A stretch of DNA of 64,000 bases from Desulfonema magnum (GTDB taxonomy: Bacteria > Desulfobacterota > Desulfobacteria > Desulfobacterales > 4be13), in contig NZ_CP061800.1 in NCBI RefSeq assembly GCF_017377395.1, positions 6,097,633 to 6,161,632 on the forward strand, given 5' to 3'. The translations under genes were made by a program, and so were the position numbers. This document shows positions 1-8,796 of this stretch, piece by piece. The notes beneath the pieces were generated by a model. That model worked only from the letters and a program-made list of their open reading frames with translations, was not told the DNA's origin and ran no database searches. Numbering within the stretch: the first letter of the stretch is position 1; each line of letters opens with the position of its first letter.

Positions 1-591
1 AAACAGGATCACCTCTTTTAGCATCTCGTTGTAAACGGTTTTATCCACATCAAAACAGCAGGGACCGAGACAAGTGCCTATCTGGTAGTTGAGACACGGG
101 CGGGACCGGTTTTTAAAAACCCTTGTCTTACATTTGCGGAGTCTGAAGGTCTTATTGATGATTTTAAATGTTCGCCAGACAGCCGAAGAAGAAGTGAACG
201 GGCCGAAATACATTGCACCGTCGTTTTCTGTCTTTCGGACAACCGTAAGGTTCGGATACGGATGTTTTATGTCCAGACGCAGGGAGGGATAACGTTTGTC
301 GTCTTTTAAAATGACGTTGTAACGGGGCCTGTGACGCTTTATCAGATTCGACTCGAGAAGCAGTGCTTCCTGTTCGGTTCCGGTGATGATGGTTTCAAAG
401 CTTGCAATTTTTTTCACCAGAACGCTGGTTTTCAAATCTGCCTGCGCAGGTTTGTTAAAATAGGAGGCAAGTCGCCTTTTCAGGTTGCGGGCTTTTCCCA
501 CATAAATAACCTTCCCCTCAGGGTCCTTCATAAGATAGACCCCGGGGGCAGATGAGACTTTGGATAATTTTTCGTTCAGGGTATGTGACAT
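1..591 (-). CDS. uvrC: Excinuclease ABC subunit C, N-terminal part (cut by window edge)
   Basis: The reverse strand reads open for 197 codons from an ATG at 591 to the window edge. The product begins MSHTLNEKLSKVSSAPGVYL and continues with the GIY-YIG nuclease signature (GVYLMKD, VIYVGKARNLKRRL), the conserved TGTEQEALLLESNLIK stretch and YNVILKDDKRYP. These are hallmarks of UvrC, which makes the 3' incision in nucleotide excision repair with UvrA and UvrB. Further on, RLRKCKTR and RPCLNYQIGTCLGPC match the cysteine-rich part of the family. Only the GIY-YIG half is inside the window; the UVR motif and the RNase H-like 5'-incision domain lie beyond it. guaB is upstream on the same strand, separated by 363 bp that hold a palindromic repeat array. 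Identification is firm. Confidence 0.95.
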   Translation of the reverse strand, partial: MSHTLNEKLSKVSSAPGVYLMKDPEGKVIYVGKARNLKRRLASYFNKPAQADLKTSVLVKKIASFETIITGTEQEALLLESNLIKRHRPRYNVILKDDKRYPSLRLDIKHPYPNLTVVRKTENDGAMYFGPFTSSSAVWRTFKIINKTFRLRKCKTRVFKNRSRPCLNYQIGTCLGPCCFDVDKTVYNEMLKEVILF

Positions 592-690
592 TTTTGACGG
601 AAAACAAGATGGGTTTTTTAGTATCCTTCATAGAAGCTAAAAAGTAGTGTCTGGCCGTATTGTTTATGGAGGGTCGGACTGGACTGCCGA

Positions 691-723
691 AGACCTCCGA
701 GGTTTTGGAAACCCCGGAGGTCT
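691..723. repeat. Imperfect palindrome in the guaB-uvrC spacer
   Basis: The segment begins agacctccgaggtttt and ends aaccccggaggtct, so the two sides can pair with one mismatch. A shorter cousin (agacctcggaggtct) occurs near 37863. It is either a hairpin acting on guaB-uvrC mRNA or one member of a dispersed repeat family. Confidence 0.5.
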
Positions 724-786
724 GTTACCCTTCAAAACCTATTTGGTCAGATATTCGTTTCAGCAAAAATCCGGATAAAAAATTAT

Positions 787-939
787 CCGGAGTGCCAAAC
801 TGCAAGTTTGGCACTCCGGAACGACAAAAATTTGCCAAACTGCAAGTTTGGCACTCCGGAACGACAAAAATTTGCCAAACTGCAGGTTTGGCACTCCGGA
901 ACGACAAAGATTTGCCAAACTGCAAGTTTGGCACTCCGG
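787..939. repeat. Tandem array of a palindromic repeat (40-bp period, four copies)
   Basis: Four copies of a 33-bp palindrome, with arms ccggagtgccaaact and agtttggcactccgg around a 3-base loop. The first spans 787-819; the next three end at 859, 899 and 939, each preceded by aacgacaaa(a/g)at and with the left arm trimmed to tttgccaaact. The period is exactly 40 bp and copies differ by single bases. The array starts 15 bp past the guaB stop codon, in the direction of transcription. The full palindrome recurs at 12565-12601. It could act as a transcript end or stabilising hairpin, but tandem amplification of the whole unit argues for a REP-like dispersed element. Confidence 0.9.
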
Positions 940-954
940 AACGATTATTTGGCT

Positions 955-2418
955 TTAATCCAGCCGATAATTCGGCGCTTCCTTTGTAATGATAACATCA
1001 TGGACATGGCTTTCCCGCATCCCTGCCGCACTGATTTTCATAAACCGGGCTTTTTCCCTCAGGTCTTCAATGGTTCGGCAACCCACATACCCCATGCCGG
1101 CTTTTAATCCGCCGACCAGTTGAAAAATATTTTCTGACAGCAGGCCAATATAAGGGACACGTCCCACAATGCCTTCGGGGACCAGTTTGCTATCTTCAGG
1201 TTCCTCAGTCTGATAATATCTGTCCTTACTTCCTTTTTTCATGGCTTCGAGAGAACCCATTCCCCGATAAACTTTATAACTGCGTCCCTGGAAAATGATC
1301 AGTTCTCCCGGGCTTTCCTCTGCACCTGCAAAGAGACCTCCGACCATCACCGAATGAGCGCCTGCCCCGATAGCCTTTGTGATATCACCTGAAAATTTGA
1401 TACCGCCGTCAGCAATCAGCGGAACACCAGTTTTGCCGGATATTGATCTGCAATTCATGATAGCGGTGACCTGTGGCACACCGATGCCCGCCACAATACG
1501 GGTGGTGCATATGGATCCCGGACCAATTCCGATCTTTACAGCGTCAACCCCCGCGTTAATAAGGTCTTCAGCCCCTTTTGCCGTTCCCACATTTCCTGCA
1601 ATCAGCTCGATATCTCTGAAATTACTTTTTAAAATAGTTACAGCATCAATAATATTTTTTGAATGACCATGGGCCGCGTCAATCAGTATCACATCCGCGC
1701 CGGCTTTCAGAAGCGCGTCCGTACGTTCCTCCATATCCGGACCGATGCCCACGGCAGCGCCGACCCTGAGCCTTCCTCTGGAATCCTTGCAGGCATTGGG
1801 GTATTTCTTTATTTTTTCAATATCTTTTATGGTTATCAGACCTGTCAGGCGTCCGTCCTTGTCAACCACAAGCAGTTTTTCAATTCTGTGTTTATGCAGC
1901 AGCTTTTTAGATTCTTCCAGCGTAGTGCCTTCAGATACAGTGACAAGGTTTTCACTGGTCATCACTTCGGAAACTTTTTTGTCCAGATCAGTTTCAAATC
2001 TCAGGTCCCTGTTTGTGACAATGCCCACCAGCTGATCTCCCCGGGTGACAGGAAGACCGGAGACCCGGTACTCTTCCATCAGTTGCAGCAGGTCGCTGAC
2101 AGACTGGCCCGGATGAACCGTGATTGGATCAATAATCATGCCGCTTTCGGACTTTTTCACCTTGCCCACTTCCTTTACCTGGGATTCAACACTCATGTTA
2201 CGGTGTATGAAACCGATTCCGCCGGCCCGTGCCATACTGATTGCCGCTCGTGACTCTGTCACAGTATCCATGGCCGCGCTGACAATGGGAACATTCAGTG
2301 TAAGATTTTTTGTCAGCCGGGTGCTGGTATCCACATCATTGGGTAATATATCGGAATAACCCGGTATCAAAAGAACGTCATCAAAAGAAAACCCCTCTTC
2401 GGGCGGTAATATTTTCAT
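955..2418 (-). CDS. guaB: IMP dehydrogenase
   Basis: 487 residues, the usual length for bacterial GuaB, which oxidises IMP to XMP with NAD+ in GMP synthesis. The N-terminus (EEGFSFDDVLLIPGYSDILP) is typical. Two CBS domains follow at about residues 95-205 (MIIDPITVHPGQSVSDLL; VSEGTTLEESKKLL). The catalytic loop GIGPGSICTTRIVAGIGVPQ carries the nucleophilic cysteine, ADGGIKFSGD binds the phosphate, and GMGSLEAMKKGSKDRYYQ forms the flap. The C-terminal region has GGLKAGMGYVGCRTIEDL. The ATG at 2418 is preceded by a GAGGA ribosome-binding site 6-10 bases upstream. uvrC is next on the same strand. guaA is not in the window. Confidence 0.97.
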   Translation of the reverse strand: MKILPPEEGFSFDDVLLIPGYSDILPNDVDTSTRLTKNLTLNVPIVSAAMDTVTESRAAISMARAGGIGFIHRNMSVESQVKEVGKVKKSESGMIIDPITVHPGQSVSDLLQLMEEYRVSGLPVTRGDQLVGIVTNRDLRFETDLDKKVSEVMTSENLVTVSEGTTLEESKKLLHKHRIEKLLVVDKDGRLTGLITIKDIEKIKKYPNACKDSRGRLRVGAAVGIGPDMEERTDALLKAGADVILIDAAHGHSKNIIDAVTILKSNFRDIELIAGNVGTAKGAEDLINAGVDAVKIGIGPGSICTTRIVAGIGVPQVTAIMNCRSISGKTGVPLIADGGIKFSGDITKAIGAGAHSVMVGGLFAGAEESPGELIIFQGRSYKVYRGMGSLEAMKKGSKDRYYQTEEPEDSKLVPEGIVGRVPYIGLLSENIFQLVGGLKAGMGYVGCRTIEDLREKARFMKISAAGMRESHVHDVIITKEAPNYRLD

Positions 2419-2945
2419 TATGCTTCCTCTAATTAAGTTGGAATATTGGTAACTTTCCCTGTAGTCAGGTATCCGCCAGCCAAGAGTCGCAACAACTTCG
2501 CTGTAAAGACCCCCGAAGTTTTAAAAACGTCGGAACTCCAATGCACAACCGGATTTTCAACAGGTTATTTGTTCTGACGCGTGACCGCCGAATTCTGACT
2601 CCGGCGTAGTTATACCGTTTGAGTTTTGAAATCATACTATATAAAAGCTTTATTTTGTTCTATTGCAGATCATTGTACTTTTTCAATGCTTGATTTCAAT
2701 AGTGAATTGGTATTACGGGATGTTTTGAATTACGGAATTCAGATAACAAATGAAATTATCTTTATCAACCTTTATGTATGCCTTGACAAGAAACAAAACC
2801 CGTAATAAAAAGTATGTTATATAATGACTGGATAATTTCTGATGCTGAAACGCGTCGGATACGACATTTCAACGCAATTTTGGACTGGAATAAGAGTGTG
2901 AACTTTTAATGACTTTTTGATATCGAAAGGCGAAGGAACCCCCCC
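2419..2945. other. Intergenic region between divergent guaB and the YrdC-type gene
   Basis: About 527 bp with no convincing gene. It must contain the outward promoters of guaB (minus) and the YrdC-type gene (plus). A TTGACA hexamer lies at 2783-2788 and a TATAAT at 2820-2825, but their 31-base spacing rules them out as a pair. The stretch 2500-2540 carries a loose inverted repeat (gacccccgaagttt / aaaacgtcgg). Confidence 0.5.
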
Positions 2946-3554
2946 ATGTTTATTGAAGTAAATCCGGACAATCCGCAGGAACGGCTCATTACACAGGTCG
3001 TTGATATTTTAAGAAAAGGGGGAGTCATTGCCTATCCTACCGACACTTACTATGGCATTGGCTGTGACATTATGAACAAAAAGGCGATTCAGAAAGTCTA
3101 TCAGTTAAAGCAGCGGGATAAAAAAAAGCCGTTCAGTTTTATCTGCTCAGGGCTTAAAAATATCAGCGATTACGCCAAAGTTTCTAATTATGCCTATAAA
3201 ACCATGAAACGGCTTTTACCGGGTCCTTATACTTTTGTTCTCCAGGGTTCAAAACTGGTTCCCAAAATAATGCTCACTAATCGTAAAACTGCCGGCATAC
3301 GTGTGCCGGATAACGCCATCTGCCTCGCGTTGGTGGAGGGGCTGAATAATCCTGTCATTTCCACAACCGCGGCAACACCGGATGGCGAAATTTTTTATGA
3401 CCCGTCTTTTATTCAGGATTTCTTTGGCTCCAGAATAGATGTCGTCATTGACGGAGGGCCTGTTCCGAATCAGCCCTCCAGTGTAATCTCTTTGAACAAT
3501 GACATACCTGAAATCATACGAGAAGGTATCGGCGATATAAGTATCTTTGAGTAA
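2946..3554 (+). CDS. Sua5/YciO/YrdC-family protein (threonylcarbamoyl-AMP synthase-like)
   Basis: 202 residues covering a single YrdC domain. The family binds L-threonine, bicarbonate and ATP; TsaC/Sua5 members make the threonylcarbamoyl-AMP used for the t6A37 modification of ANN-decoding tRNAs. Visible signatures are GGVIAYPTDTYYGIGCD, the KxR motif in QLKQRDKKKPFSFIC, LLPGPYTFVL, AGIRVPDN, NPVISTTAA and the C-terminal QPSSVISL. The length and wording resemble the YciO subgroup more than full-length Sua5, which carries an extra C-terminal domain, so the TsaC reaction is inferred. The gene stands alone between divergent guaB and convergent rpsA. Confidence 0.85.
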   Translation: MFIEVNPDNPQERLITQVVDILRKGGVIAYPTDTYYGIGCDIMNKKAIQKVYQLKQRDKKKPFSFICSGLKNISDYAKVSNYAYKTMKRLLPGPYTFVLQGSKLVPKIMLTNRKTAGIRVPDNAICLALVEGLNNPVISTTAATPDGEIFYDPSFIQDFFGSRIDVVIDGGPVPNQPSSVISLNNDIPEIIREGIGDISIFE

Positions 3555-3630
3555 GGTGTTTGGTGTTTGGTATTCAAAAAAATCAGATCATTAAATACCA
3601 GACACCAAGCACTGACACACGAAACACCTA
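3555..3630. terminator. Inverted repeat between convergent genes, built on 7-bp units
   Basis: Begins at the stop codon of the YrdC-type gene. The left side holds ggtgttt units (ggtgtttggtgtttggtatt) and the right side the complementary aataccagacaccaagcac. The two can pair into a long hairpin. Placed between two convergent genes it could serve as a bidirectional terminator, though neither side has a clean T-run. It belongs to the heptanucleotide repeat class found throughout the window. Confidence 0.5.
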
Positions 3631-3638
3631 ATCCTGGC

Positions 3639-5471
3639 TTACTTCTCTGCGTCGTCGTCGTCGTCTTCCCTTAATTTCTCCTGAAGATTTTCTCTCAGCA
3701 GCTCTCCGAAACTTGAAGTCGGAGGAGCCATATTATCTATATATTCACTGAGAAGACTCTGATCGTCTTCAGCTTCAAGCCGTTTAATGGAAAGGCCGAT
3801 TCGTCTTTCATCACCGTTAATGTTCATGACTTTGGCGGTAATGAGATCACCGACATTAAATTTTCCGGCCGGGGTTTTTATCTTTTCCTTGCTGATTTCA
3901 GACACATGAACAAGTCCTTCTATGCCTTCTTCCAGTTCCACGAATACCCCGAAATCGGTAATATTTGTCACCGTGCCTGTTATCTCTTTGCCGACTTCAT
4001 AACGTTCCGCAACAGTCTCCCAGGGGTCCGGCTCCATCTGTTTGATTCCCAGGGAAAATCTTTCGCTTTCCTTCTCAATATCAAGGACCTTTGCCTGAAC
4101 CACGTCCCCTTTCTTATAGATTTCAGAAGGGTGCTTTATGCGCTTTGTCCAGGAAATATCCGAAATATGCACAAGGCCGTCAATGCCTTCATCAATACCG
4201 ATAAAAAGACCGAAGTCAGTAATATTCTTGATTTTTCCTTCAATGATCGTGCCCACGGGGTATTTTTCACCGATCACATCCCACGGATTCGGGACAACCT
4301 GTTTCATGCCAAGGGAGATACGCCTGTTTTCAGGCTTGATATCCAATACAACAGCGTCAACTTCCTCGCCTACGGAAACCATTTTGGAAGGATGGCGGAT
4401 TTTTCGCGTCCATGACATTTCAGAAACATGAATCAGCCCCTCAATACCTTCTTCCAGTTCCACAAATGCGCCGTAGTCTGTCAGACTGACAACTTTTCCG
4501 GTGACATGGGAATCCACAGCATATTTTTCCATGGCCGAAGCCCAGGGATCCTCTGTCAGTTGTTTCATTCCTAAGGAAACTCTTTCTTTTTCAGCATCAA
4601 GACCAAGAACCTTTACGCTGATTTCATCACCCACTGAAAAAAGTTCTGACGGATGTTTCACCCGTCCCCAAGAAATGTCCGTAATATGGAGCAGGCCGTC
4701 CACTCCCCCGAGGTCAACAAAGACACCGTATTCGGTAATATTCTTAACAATTCCGTTTACAACTTTGCCTTCGTGTATGGACTCCAGAGTCGCGGCTCTC
4801 ACAGCATCCCGTTCTTCCTCAAGGATGGCCCGTCTTGACAGAACAATATTGCTTCGTTTCCGATTATATTTCAGAATCTTGAACGTAAAGGTCTGTCCCA
4901 CCATTTCATCAAGGTTACGAATCGGACGCAGATCAGCCTGTGAACCTGGCAGAAAGGCCGCAACACCGATATCCACGGAAAAACCGCCTTTTACGCGGCT
5001 CAGAATAATACCTTCGACTGTCCCGTTTTCGTCATGCGCTTTCTTGATTTCTTCCCATATTTTAACCTTGGCTGCCTTTTCTTTTGAAAGGATGACAACT
5101 TCTTCTTCCTCATCCCAGAATTCAACCATTACCTCCACGGGATCGTCTACTTTGACGTCAATGTTACCCTGTTCGTCTTTGAATTCCTGAATCCGAATCT
5201 GTCCCTCTGACTTATATCCGATGTCAACAAGCACATGATCCTTGTCCACCGAGATGATCTTACCTGTGACAACTTCTCCCTCCTCAAAACGCTTGAAGCT
5301 CTCTTCGTACATATCCATGAGGCTTTCCATGCTCTCATCTGCCCCCTGGGTGTCATCATCGGTCTTGTCGCTGTCAGACTCCAACAATCCGGTTTCCTCC
5401 ATAACAATTTTATCCAATACATTTTCCTGATCAAACTGATCGGTTACATCATTTTTTACAAAATCTTCCAT
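3639..5471 (-). CDS. rpsA: 30S ribosomal protein S1
   Basis: 610 residues with an acidic N-terminus (about 55 residues rich in D/E) followed by six S1 RNA-binding repeats of about 85 residues. The first begins at GEVVTGKIISVDKDHVLVDIG and the last at GKEITGTVTNITDFGVFVEL. The repeats carry the GLLHITDISW / GLIHVSEMSW / GLVHISDISW motif. S1 binds mRNA leaders and brings them to the 30S subunit. The C-terminus is acidic (REDDDDDAEK). The gene lies 106 bp downstream of cmk on the same strand, the widespread cmk-rpsA arrangement, so co-transcription is likely. Confidence 0.97.
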   Translation of the reverse strand: MEDFVKNDVTDQFDQENVLDKIVMEETGLLESDSDKTDDDTQGADESMESLMDMYEESFKRFEEGEVVTGKIISVDKDHVLVDIGYKSEGQIRIQEFKDEQGNIDVKVDDPVEVMVEFWDEEEEVVILSKEKAAKVKIWEEIKKAHDENGTVEGIILSRVKGGFSVDIGVAAFLPGSQADLRPIRNLDEMVGQTFTFKILKYNRKRSNIVLSRRAILEEERDAVRAATLESIHEGKVVNGIVKNITEYGVFVDLGGVDGLLHITDISWGRVKHPSELFSVGDEISVKVLGLDAEKERVSLGMKQLTEDPWASAMEKYAVDSHVTGKVVSLTDYGAFVELEEGIEGLIHVSEMSWTRKIRHPSKMVSVGEEVDAVVLDIKPENRRISLGMKQVVPNPWDVIGEKYPVGTIIEGKIKNITDFGLFIGIDEGIDGLVHISDISWTKRIKHPSEIYKKGDVVQAKVLDIEKESERFSLGIKQMEPDPWETVAERYEVGKEITGTVTNITDFGVFVELEEGIEGLVHVSEISKEKIKTPAGKFNVGDLITAKVMNINGDERRIGLSIKRLEAEDDQSLLSEYIDNMAPPTSSFGELLRENLQEKLREDDDDDAEK

Positions 5472-5577
5472 TAAAAATAATATCCCCCTTAGCCTAATTT
5501 AATACAGTCACCTAAATGAGGCAACCTTTTAAACACAAAATTCTATCAGACAATTTATTAAAAAACAACAATTTTTT

Positions 5578-6237
5578 TCATAAAAAGGCATTTTTAATGT
5601 CAGACAGCATCAGTTCGACAACTCCTTCGGCAGAAAGATCAGTGGAATTTATGATAATGGCGTCATCAGCAGACCTTAACGGGGCCAGGGACCGGGTACT
5701 GTCTCTTTCATCGCGGCATCTGATATCGTTTTCAACATCTTCAAGCGGCTGAGTTTTTAATTCATTGTAACGCCTGAGCGATCTTGCTTTGTGGGACGCG
5801 TCCAGGAAAAACTTTATATCCGCATTTGGAAACACGACTGTGCCCATGTCACGCCCTTCAAATATGACACCTTTTTCCCGGGCCATATCCCTTTGTATAT
5901 TAAGAAGAAATTCTCTTACAACAGGTACGGCCGCAACTGCCGACGCGAGCATGGTTATTTCAGGCATTCGGATCTGATCGGTAATATCCGCACCATTTGA
6001 TAACAGACGGGTTCCTTTTTCATCCCGTATAAATTTTAACGTCATGGCATGACACAGGTTTTCAAGTCCCGCGTCATTGTCCGGGGATATTTCCACGGTT
6101 TTTGCTTCATAAGCGACAGCTCTGTATAACGCGCCAGTATCAATGTATCTGTAAAAAAGACAATCCGCAAGCATCCGGCTTACTGTTGTTTTGCCTGCCC
6201 CGGCAGGGCCGTCTATTGTAATAAGAAAATGTTTCAT
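5578..6237 (-). CDS. cmk: Cytidylate kinase
   Basis: 219 residues, normal for bacterial CMP kinase, which phosphorylates CMP and dCMP with ATP. The P-loop is ITIDGPAGAGKTT near residue 7, followed by YIDTGALYRAVAYEA for nucleotide binding, GRDMGTVVFPNADIKFFLDAS and the LID region RSLRRYNEL. RDERDSTRSLAPL and DAIIINSTDLSAEGVVELML complete the family pattern. The gene precedes rpsA on the minus strand as in many proteobacteria. Confidence 0.96.
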   Translation of the reverse strand: MKHFLITIDGPAGAGKTTVSRMLADCLFYRYIDTGALYRAVAYEAKTVEISPDNDAGLENLCHAMTLKFIRDEKGTRLLSNGADITDQIRMPEITMLASAVAAVPVVREFLLNIQRDMAREKGVIFEGRDMGTVVFPNADIKFFLDASHKARSLRRYNELKTQPLEDVENDIRCRDERDSTRSLAPLRSADDAIIINSTDLSAEGVVELMLSDIKNAFL

Positions 6238-7012
6238 GTAATTATGTTGTTGTTCATCCTTTGCTTTTTTAAAAATAAATCCGAGCGGATCCGTTTTTAT
6301 AACTGTTCAGGTATTCAGGAAATTACTTGCTGCTCCCCTAATGTATTACCAATTTTTCAAATAATGACAAATTTTACATCAAAGATCAATAAGTTTATCG
6401 TAATATTGTAACCCTAAATGAGTTGTGGAATAAGCATATAAATACGCCATGTACGACTTTTTTTAACCGGAGAGAAGACGGAGAGACAATGCCACAAAGA
6501 CACGAAGACACAAAGAGACACAAAGAAACACAAAGAAAACACAAAGAACCTTCGTGGGACTTAGCGCCTTTGTGCCTTCGTGGCATTGTAAGTCTAGGCC
6601 GTCTAAATCACCTATTTTTATTTGCCCGTTTTCCGACTGTACTGTTGCCCCCCTTTGACAAGCTCCCCCCTTCGACAAGCCCCCCCTTCGACAAGCTCAG
6701 GGCACGCTGCTGTTCCCGCTCCCTGAGCCTGTCGAAGGGAGCGGGAACAGCAGCGGACAGAATCGGATAAAAAATAATGGCAAAAAGTGACATTTTCAGA
6801 CGGCTCATTGTAAGTCGCACATCGCGTTATAAATATGATTTTCCATAAATCATTTAGGATCACAATATCGTAAAACCTGTCCGGGAACTCGAAATGAATT
6901 AATTATCTGTCAGGACTTGATTTTATTTCAGTGAATGCCTGAATTTAAATATAAAACTCATTGACATAATTCATTTTCACATTTACATTGCAATAATTAT
7001 TATGGAGGGTAT
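6238..7012. other. Repeat-rich intergenic region
   Basis: 775 bp between divergent cmk and the CoA-transferase genes, with no credible gene. It contains an inverted repeat at about 6484-6594 whose arms are rich in cacaaag / ctttgtg and end in gacaatgccac / gtggcattgt, then a MITE-like element (6597-6805, listed separately). The final 200 bp are AT-rich and should carry the promoter of the CoA-transferase operon; a ggagg ribosome-binding site lies at 7003-7007. Confidence 0.6.
6597..6805. mobile_element. MITE-like element, family A, copy 1
   Basis: A 209-bp element starting ggccgtctaaatca and ending ttttcagacggct, so its ends are short inverted repeats (gccgtct / agacggc). The interior holds several palindromic copies of cttcgacaagctcaggg and the complementary ccctgagcctgtcgaaggg. 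A second copy lies at 62398-62576 in the opposite orientation, with matching outer sections on both sides (gccgtctaaatca near one end; accattattttttg near the other). cattgtaagtc occurs on both sides (6584-6594 and 6806-6816), which looks like a target duplication. No coding capacity. Confidence 0.7.
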
Positions 7013-7930
7013 TTGAAAATGTCTGATTCTAAATTGCTGAGTCTGTCCCGGGCCATTGCCCGTTTTGTGCCTGACAGCAGCCAAGTGGTAATGGGAACGT
7101 CTCTGGAGACGTTCATTCCTTTTGCAGCAGGCCATGAGCTGATTCGCCAGAGAAAACGCGACCTGACGCTGATCGGCCCGATTTCCGATATTTTATTTGA
7201 TCAGGTTGTGGGAGGCGGCTGTGTGCATAAAATCCGGGCTGCCTGGGTGGGAAATGTCATCACCGGTTCCGGCTATAATTTCCGACGTGCGGTTGAGGGC
7301 GGAACCATTGAAATGGAAGACCACTCCAATCTGACCGTGTCAATGGCATTGAGGGCAGGGGCCATGGGGGTTCCGTTTATGCCTGCCCGGACTGCTCTGG
7401 GCAGTGATCTGTTTAAAACCAACACCAGCCTGAAAGTTATCAGCTGTCCTTTTACGGGGGATACCCTGGCCGCCGTGGCAGCCATTAATCCTGATGTGGC
7501 AATTATTCATGTGCAACGGGCAGATGAATATGGGAATGCCCATGCCTGGGGAAATCTGGGCATCACCCGTGAAGCCTGTATGGCCAGCCGTCATGTCATT
7601 ATTACGGCTGAGGAGATTGTTTCTCCGGATGTCATTACCAGTGATCCCAACCGGGTGATCACACCGGGCTTCCGGGTCAGCGCGGTGGTTCATGCGCCAT
7701 GGGGAGCGCATCCCTCACCCGTGCCGGGGTATTATAATCGGGATCATCAGGGGTTTATTGATTATCGGACGGCCAGCAAGACTTCGGAAACTTTTGCGGA
7801 TTGGCAGGCCCGATGGGTGGACGCGGTGCACAGCAGCGATGATTATCTGAGATTGCTGGGAGAGGAACGAGTGGCCGAACTGGCTTTGAACCATCATGTC
7901 ATACCGGAGGCTGTGGATTATGGGTATTAA
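7013..7930 (+). CDS. CoA-transferase subunit A (glutaconate CoA-transferase-like)
   Basis: 305 residues of the family I CoA-transferase alpha type (PF01144), which moves CoA between carboxylic acids. Recognisable stretches are the N-terminal DSSQVVMGTSLETFIPFAAG, KRDLTLIGPISDILFDQVVG, the interior NPDVAIIHVQRADEYGNAHAWG and HVIITAEEIVSPD. The next gene encodes the matching subunit B and overlaps it by 11 bp, so the pair is translationally coupled. The wording resembles GctA-type subunits rather than ScoA/AtoD, but the acid substrate cannot be read from the sequence. Confidence 0.82.
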   Translation: MKMSDSKLLSLSRAIARFVPDSSQVVMGTSLETFIPFAAGHELIRQRKRDLTLIGPISDILFDQVVGGGCVHKIRAAWVGNVITGSGYNFRRAVEGGTIEMEDHSNLTVSMALRAGAMGVPFMPARTALGSDLFKTNTSLKVISCPFTGDTLAAVAAINPDVAIIHVQRADEYGNAHAWGNLGITREACMASRHVIITAEEIVSPDVITSDPNRVITPGFRVSAVVHAPWGAHPSPVPGYYNRDHQGFIDYRTASKTSETFADWQARWVDAVHSSDDYLRLLGEERVAELALNHHVIPEAVDYGY

Positions 7931-8696
7931 AAATAAGGGTTACACACTGCCCCAGCTCATGGTGACAGCCGCTGCCCGCGAGATTGCCGACAACGAGGTG
8001 ATATTTGTGGGGATGCGTCTGCCCATGTTGAGCTTTTTTCTGGCAAAAAGCACCCATGCGCCCAATGCTGTGGGGGTTTATGAACTGGGGATCGTGCGGG
8101 ATACGGTCGCACCTGAAGGAATTCTGACCATGGGGGATCTGCCGAATCTTTTCCGGGCACAATGGCTGGCTGACACTGCTGATGCCATGGGACTGCTTCA
8201 GCAGGGATTTGTGGATGCCAGTTTTATCGGCGGAGCACAGGTGGATCGTTTTGGAAATCTGAATACCAGTTATATTGGCAGTGTTGAAAACGTGGACACC
8301 CGTCTGCCAGGAAGCGGGGGAGCCTGTGACCTTGCCAGTCTGGGAAAACGCCACATTATTATCATGGCGCATCAGAAGCACCGCTTTGTCCCGCGTGTGG
8401 ATTACATCACCTCCCCGGGTTATGGTGAGGGACCAGGCTGGCGTCAGCAGATGGGTCTCACCGGGGGCGGTCCTTCTGCTGTCATTACCACGCTCGGGGT
8501 CCTTCATTTTGATCCGGATACCTGTGAGATGACACTCACCTCAGTTCATCCCGGTGTGACCGTGGATGAAGTGTTGGAAAATACCGGCTGGCCCCTTCAG
8601 ATCGCGGCGGAACTCTCCCAGACACCTGAGCCGACAGACGCAGAACTGAGCATGTTGCGGCGGTTTGATCCGAAAGGGTATTGGACCGGGGCGTGA
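7920..8696 (+). CDS. CoA-transferase subunit B (glutaconate CoA-transferase-like)
   Basis: 258 residues if started at the ATG at 7920, which overlaps the subunit A stop and has ggagg about 10 bases upstream. An earlier in-frame ATG at 7896 has no ribosome-binding site. The Glu of the ELG stretch in VGVYELGIV near residue 60 fits the catalytic glutamate (ExG) that forms the acyl-glutamyl thioester in family I beta subunits. Other family stretches are GNLNTSYIG, GSGGACDLAS, FVPRVDYITSPG and GGPSAVITTLGVLHFD. The C-terminus (FDPKGYWTGA) is complete. It should form a heteromer with the upstream product. Confidence 0.82.
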   Translation: MGIKNKGYTLPQLMVTAAAREIADNEVIFVGMRLPMLSFFLAKSTHAPNAVGVYELGIVRDTVAPEGILTMGDLPNLFRAQWLADTADAMGLLQQGFVDASFIGGAQVDRFGNLNTSYIGSVENVDTRLPGSGGACDLASLGKRHIIIMAHQKHRFVPRVDYITSPGYGEGPGWRQQMGLTGGGPSAVITTLGVLHFDPDTCEMTLTSVHPGVTVDEVLENTGWPLQIAAELSQTPEPTDAELSMLRRFDPKGYWTGA

Positions 8697-8796
8697 TTTA
8701 AGCTGTATCTGCCAAAGCAGTAAGGCCCTTTTGTCTTGTGAGGGCCTATAAAAATATAGCTCGGTAATTTACTCCCGGGCAGGAAGTGAGGCAAAC

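Noticed and set aside
787..939. CRISPR array
   Set aside because: Repeats are palindromic with a 40-bp period and the between-repeat bases are the same in each copy, so there are no unique spacers; no cas genes nearby.
2783..2825. Promoter for the YrdC-type gene from TTGACA (2783) and TATAAT (2820)
   Set aside because: 31-bp spacing is far from the 16-18 bp required.
8722..8750. Hairpin (aggccc / gggcct) between the CoA-transferase and pfk genes as a terminator
   Set aside because: Seven-bp stem with a long loop and no T-run after it; the pfk gene may well be in the same transcript.
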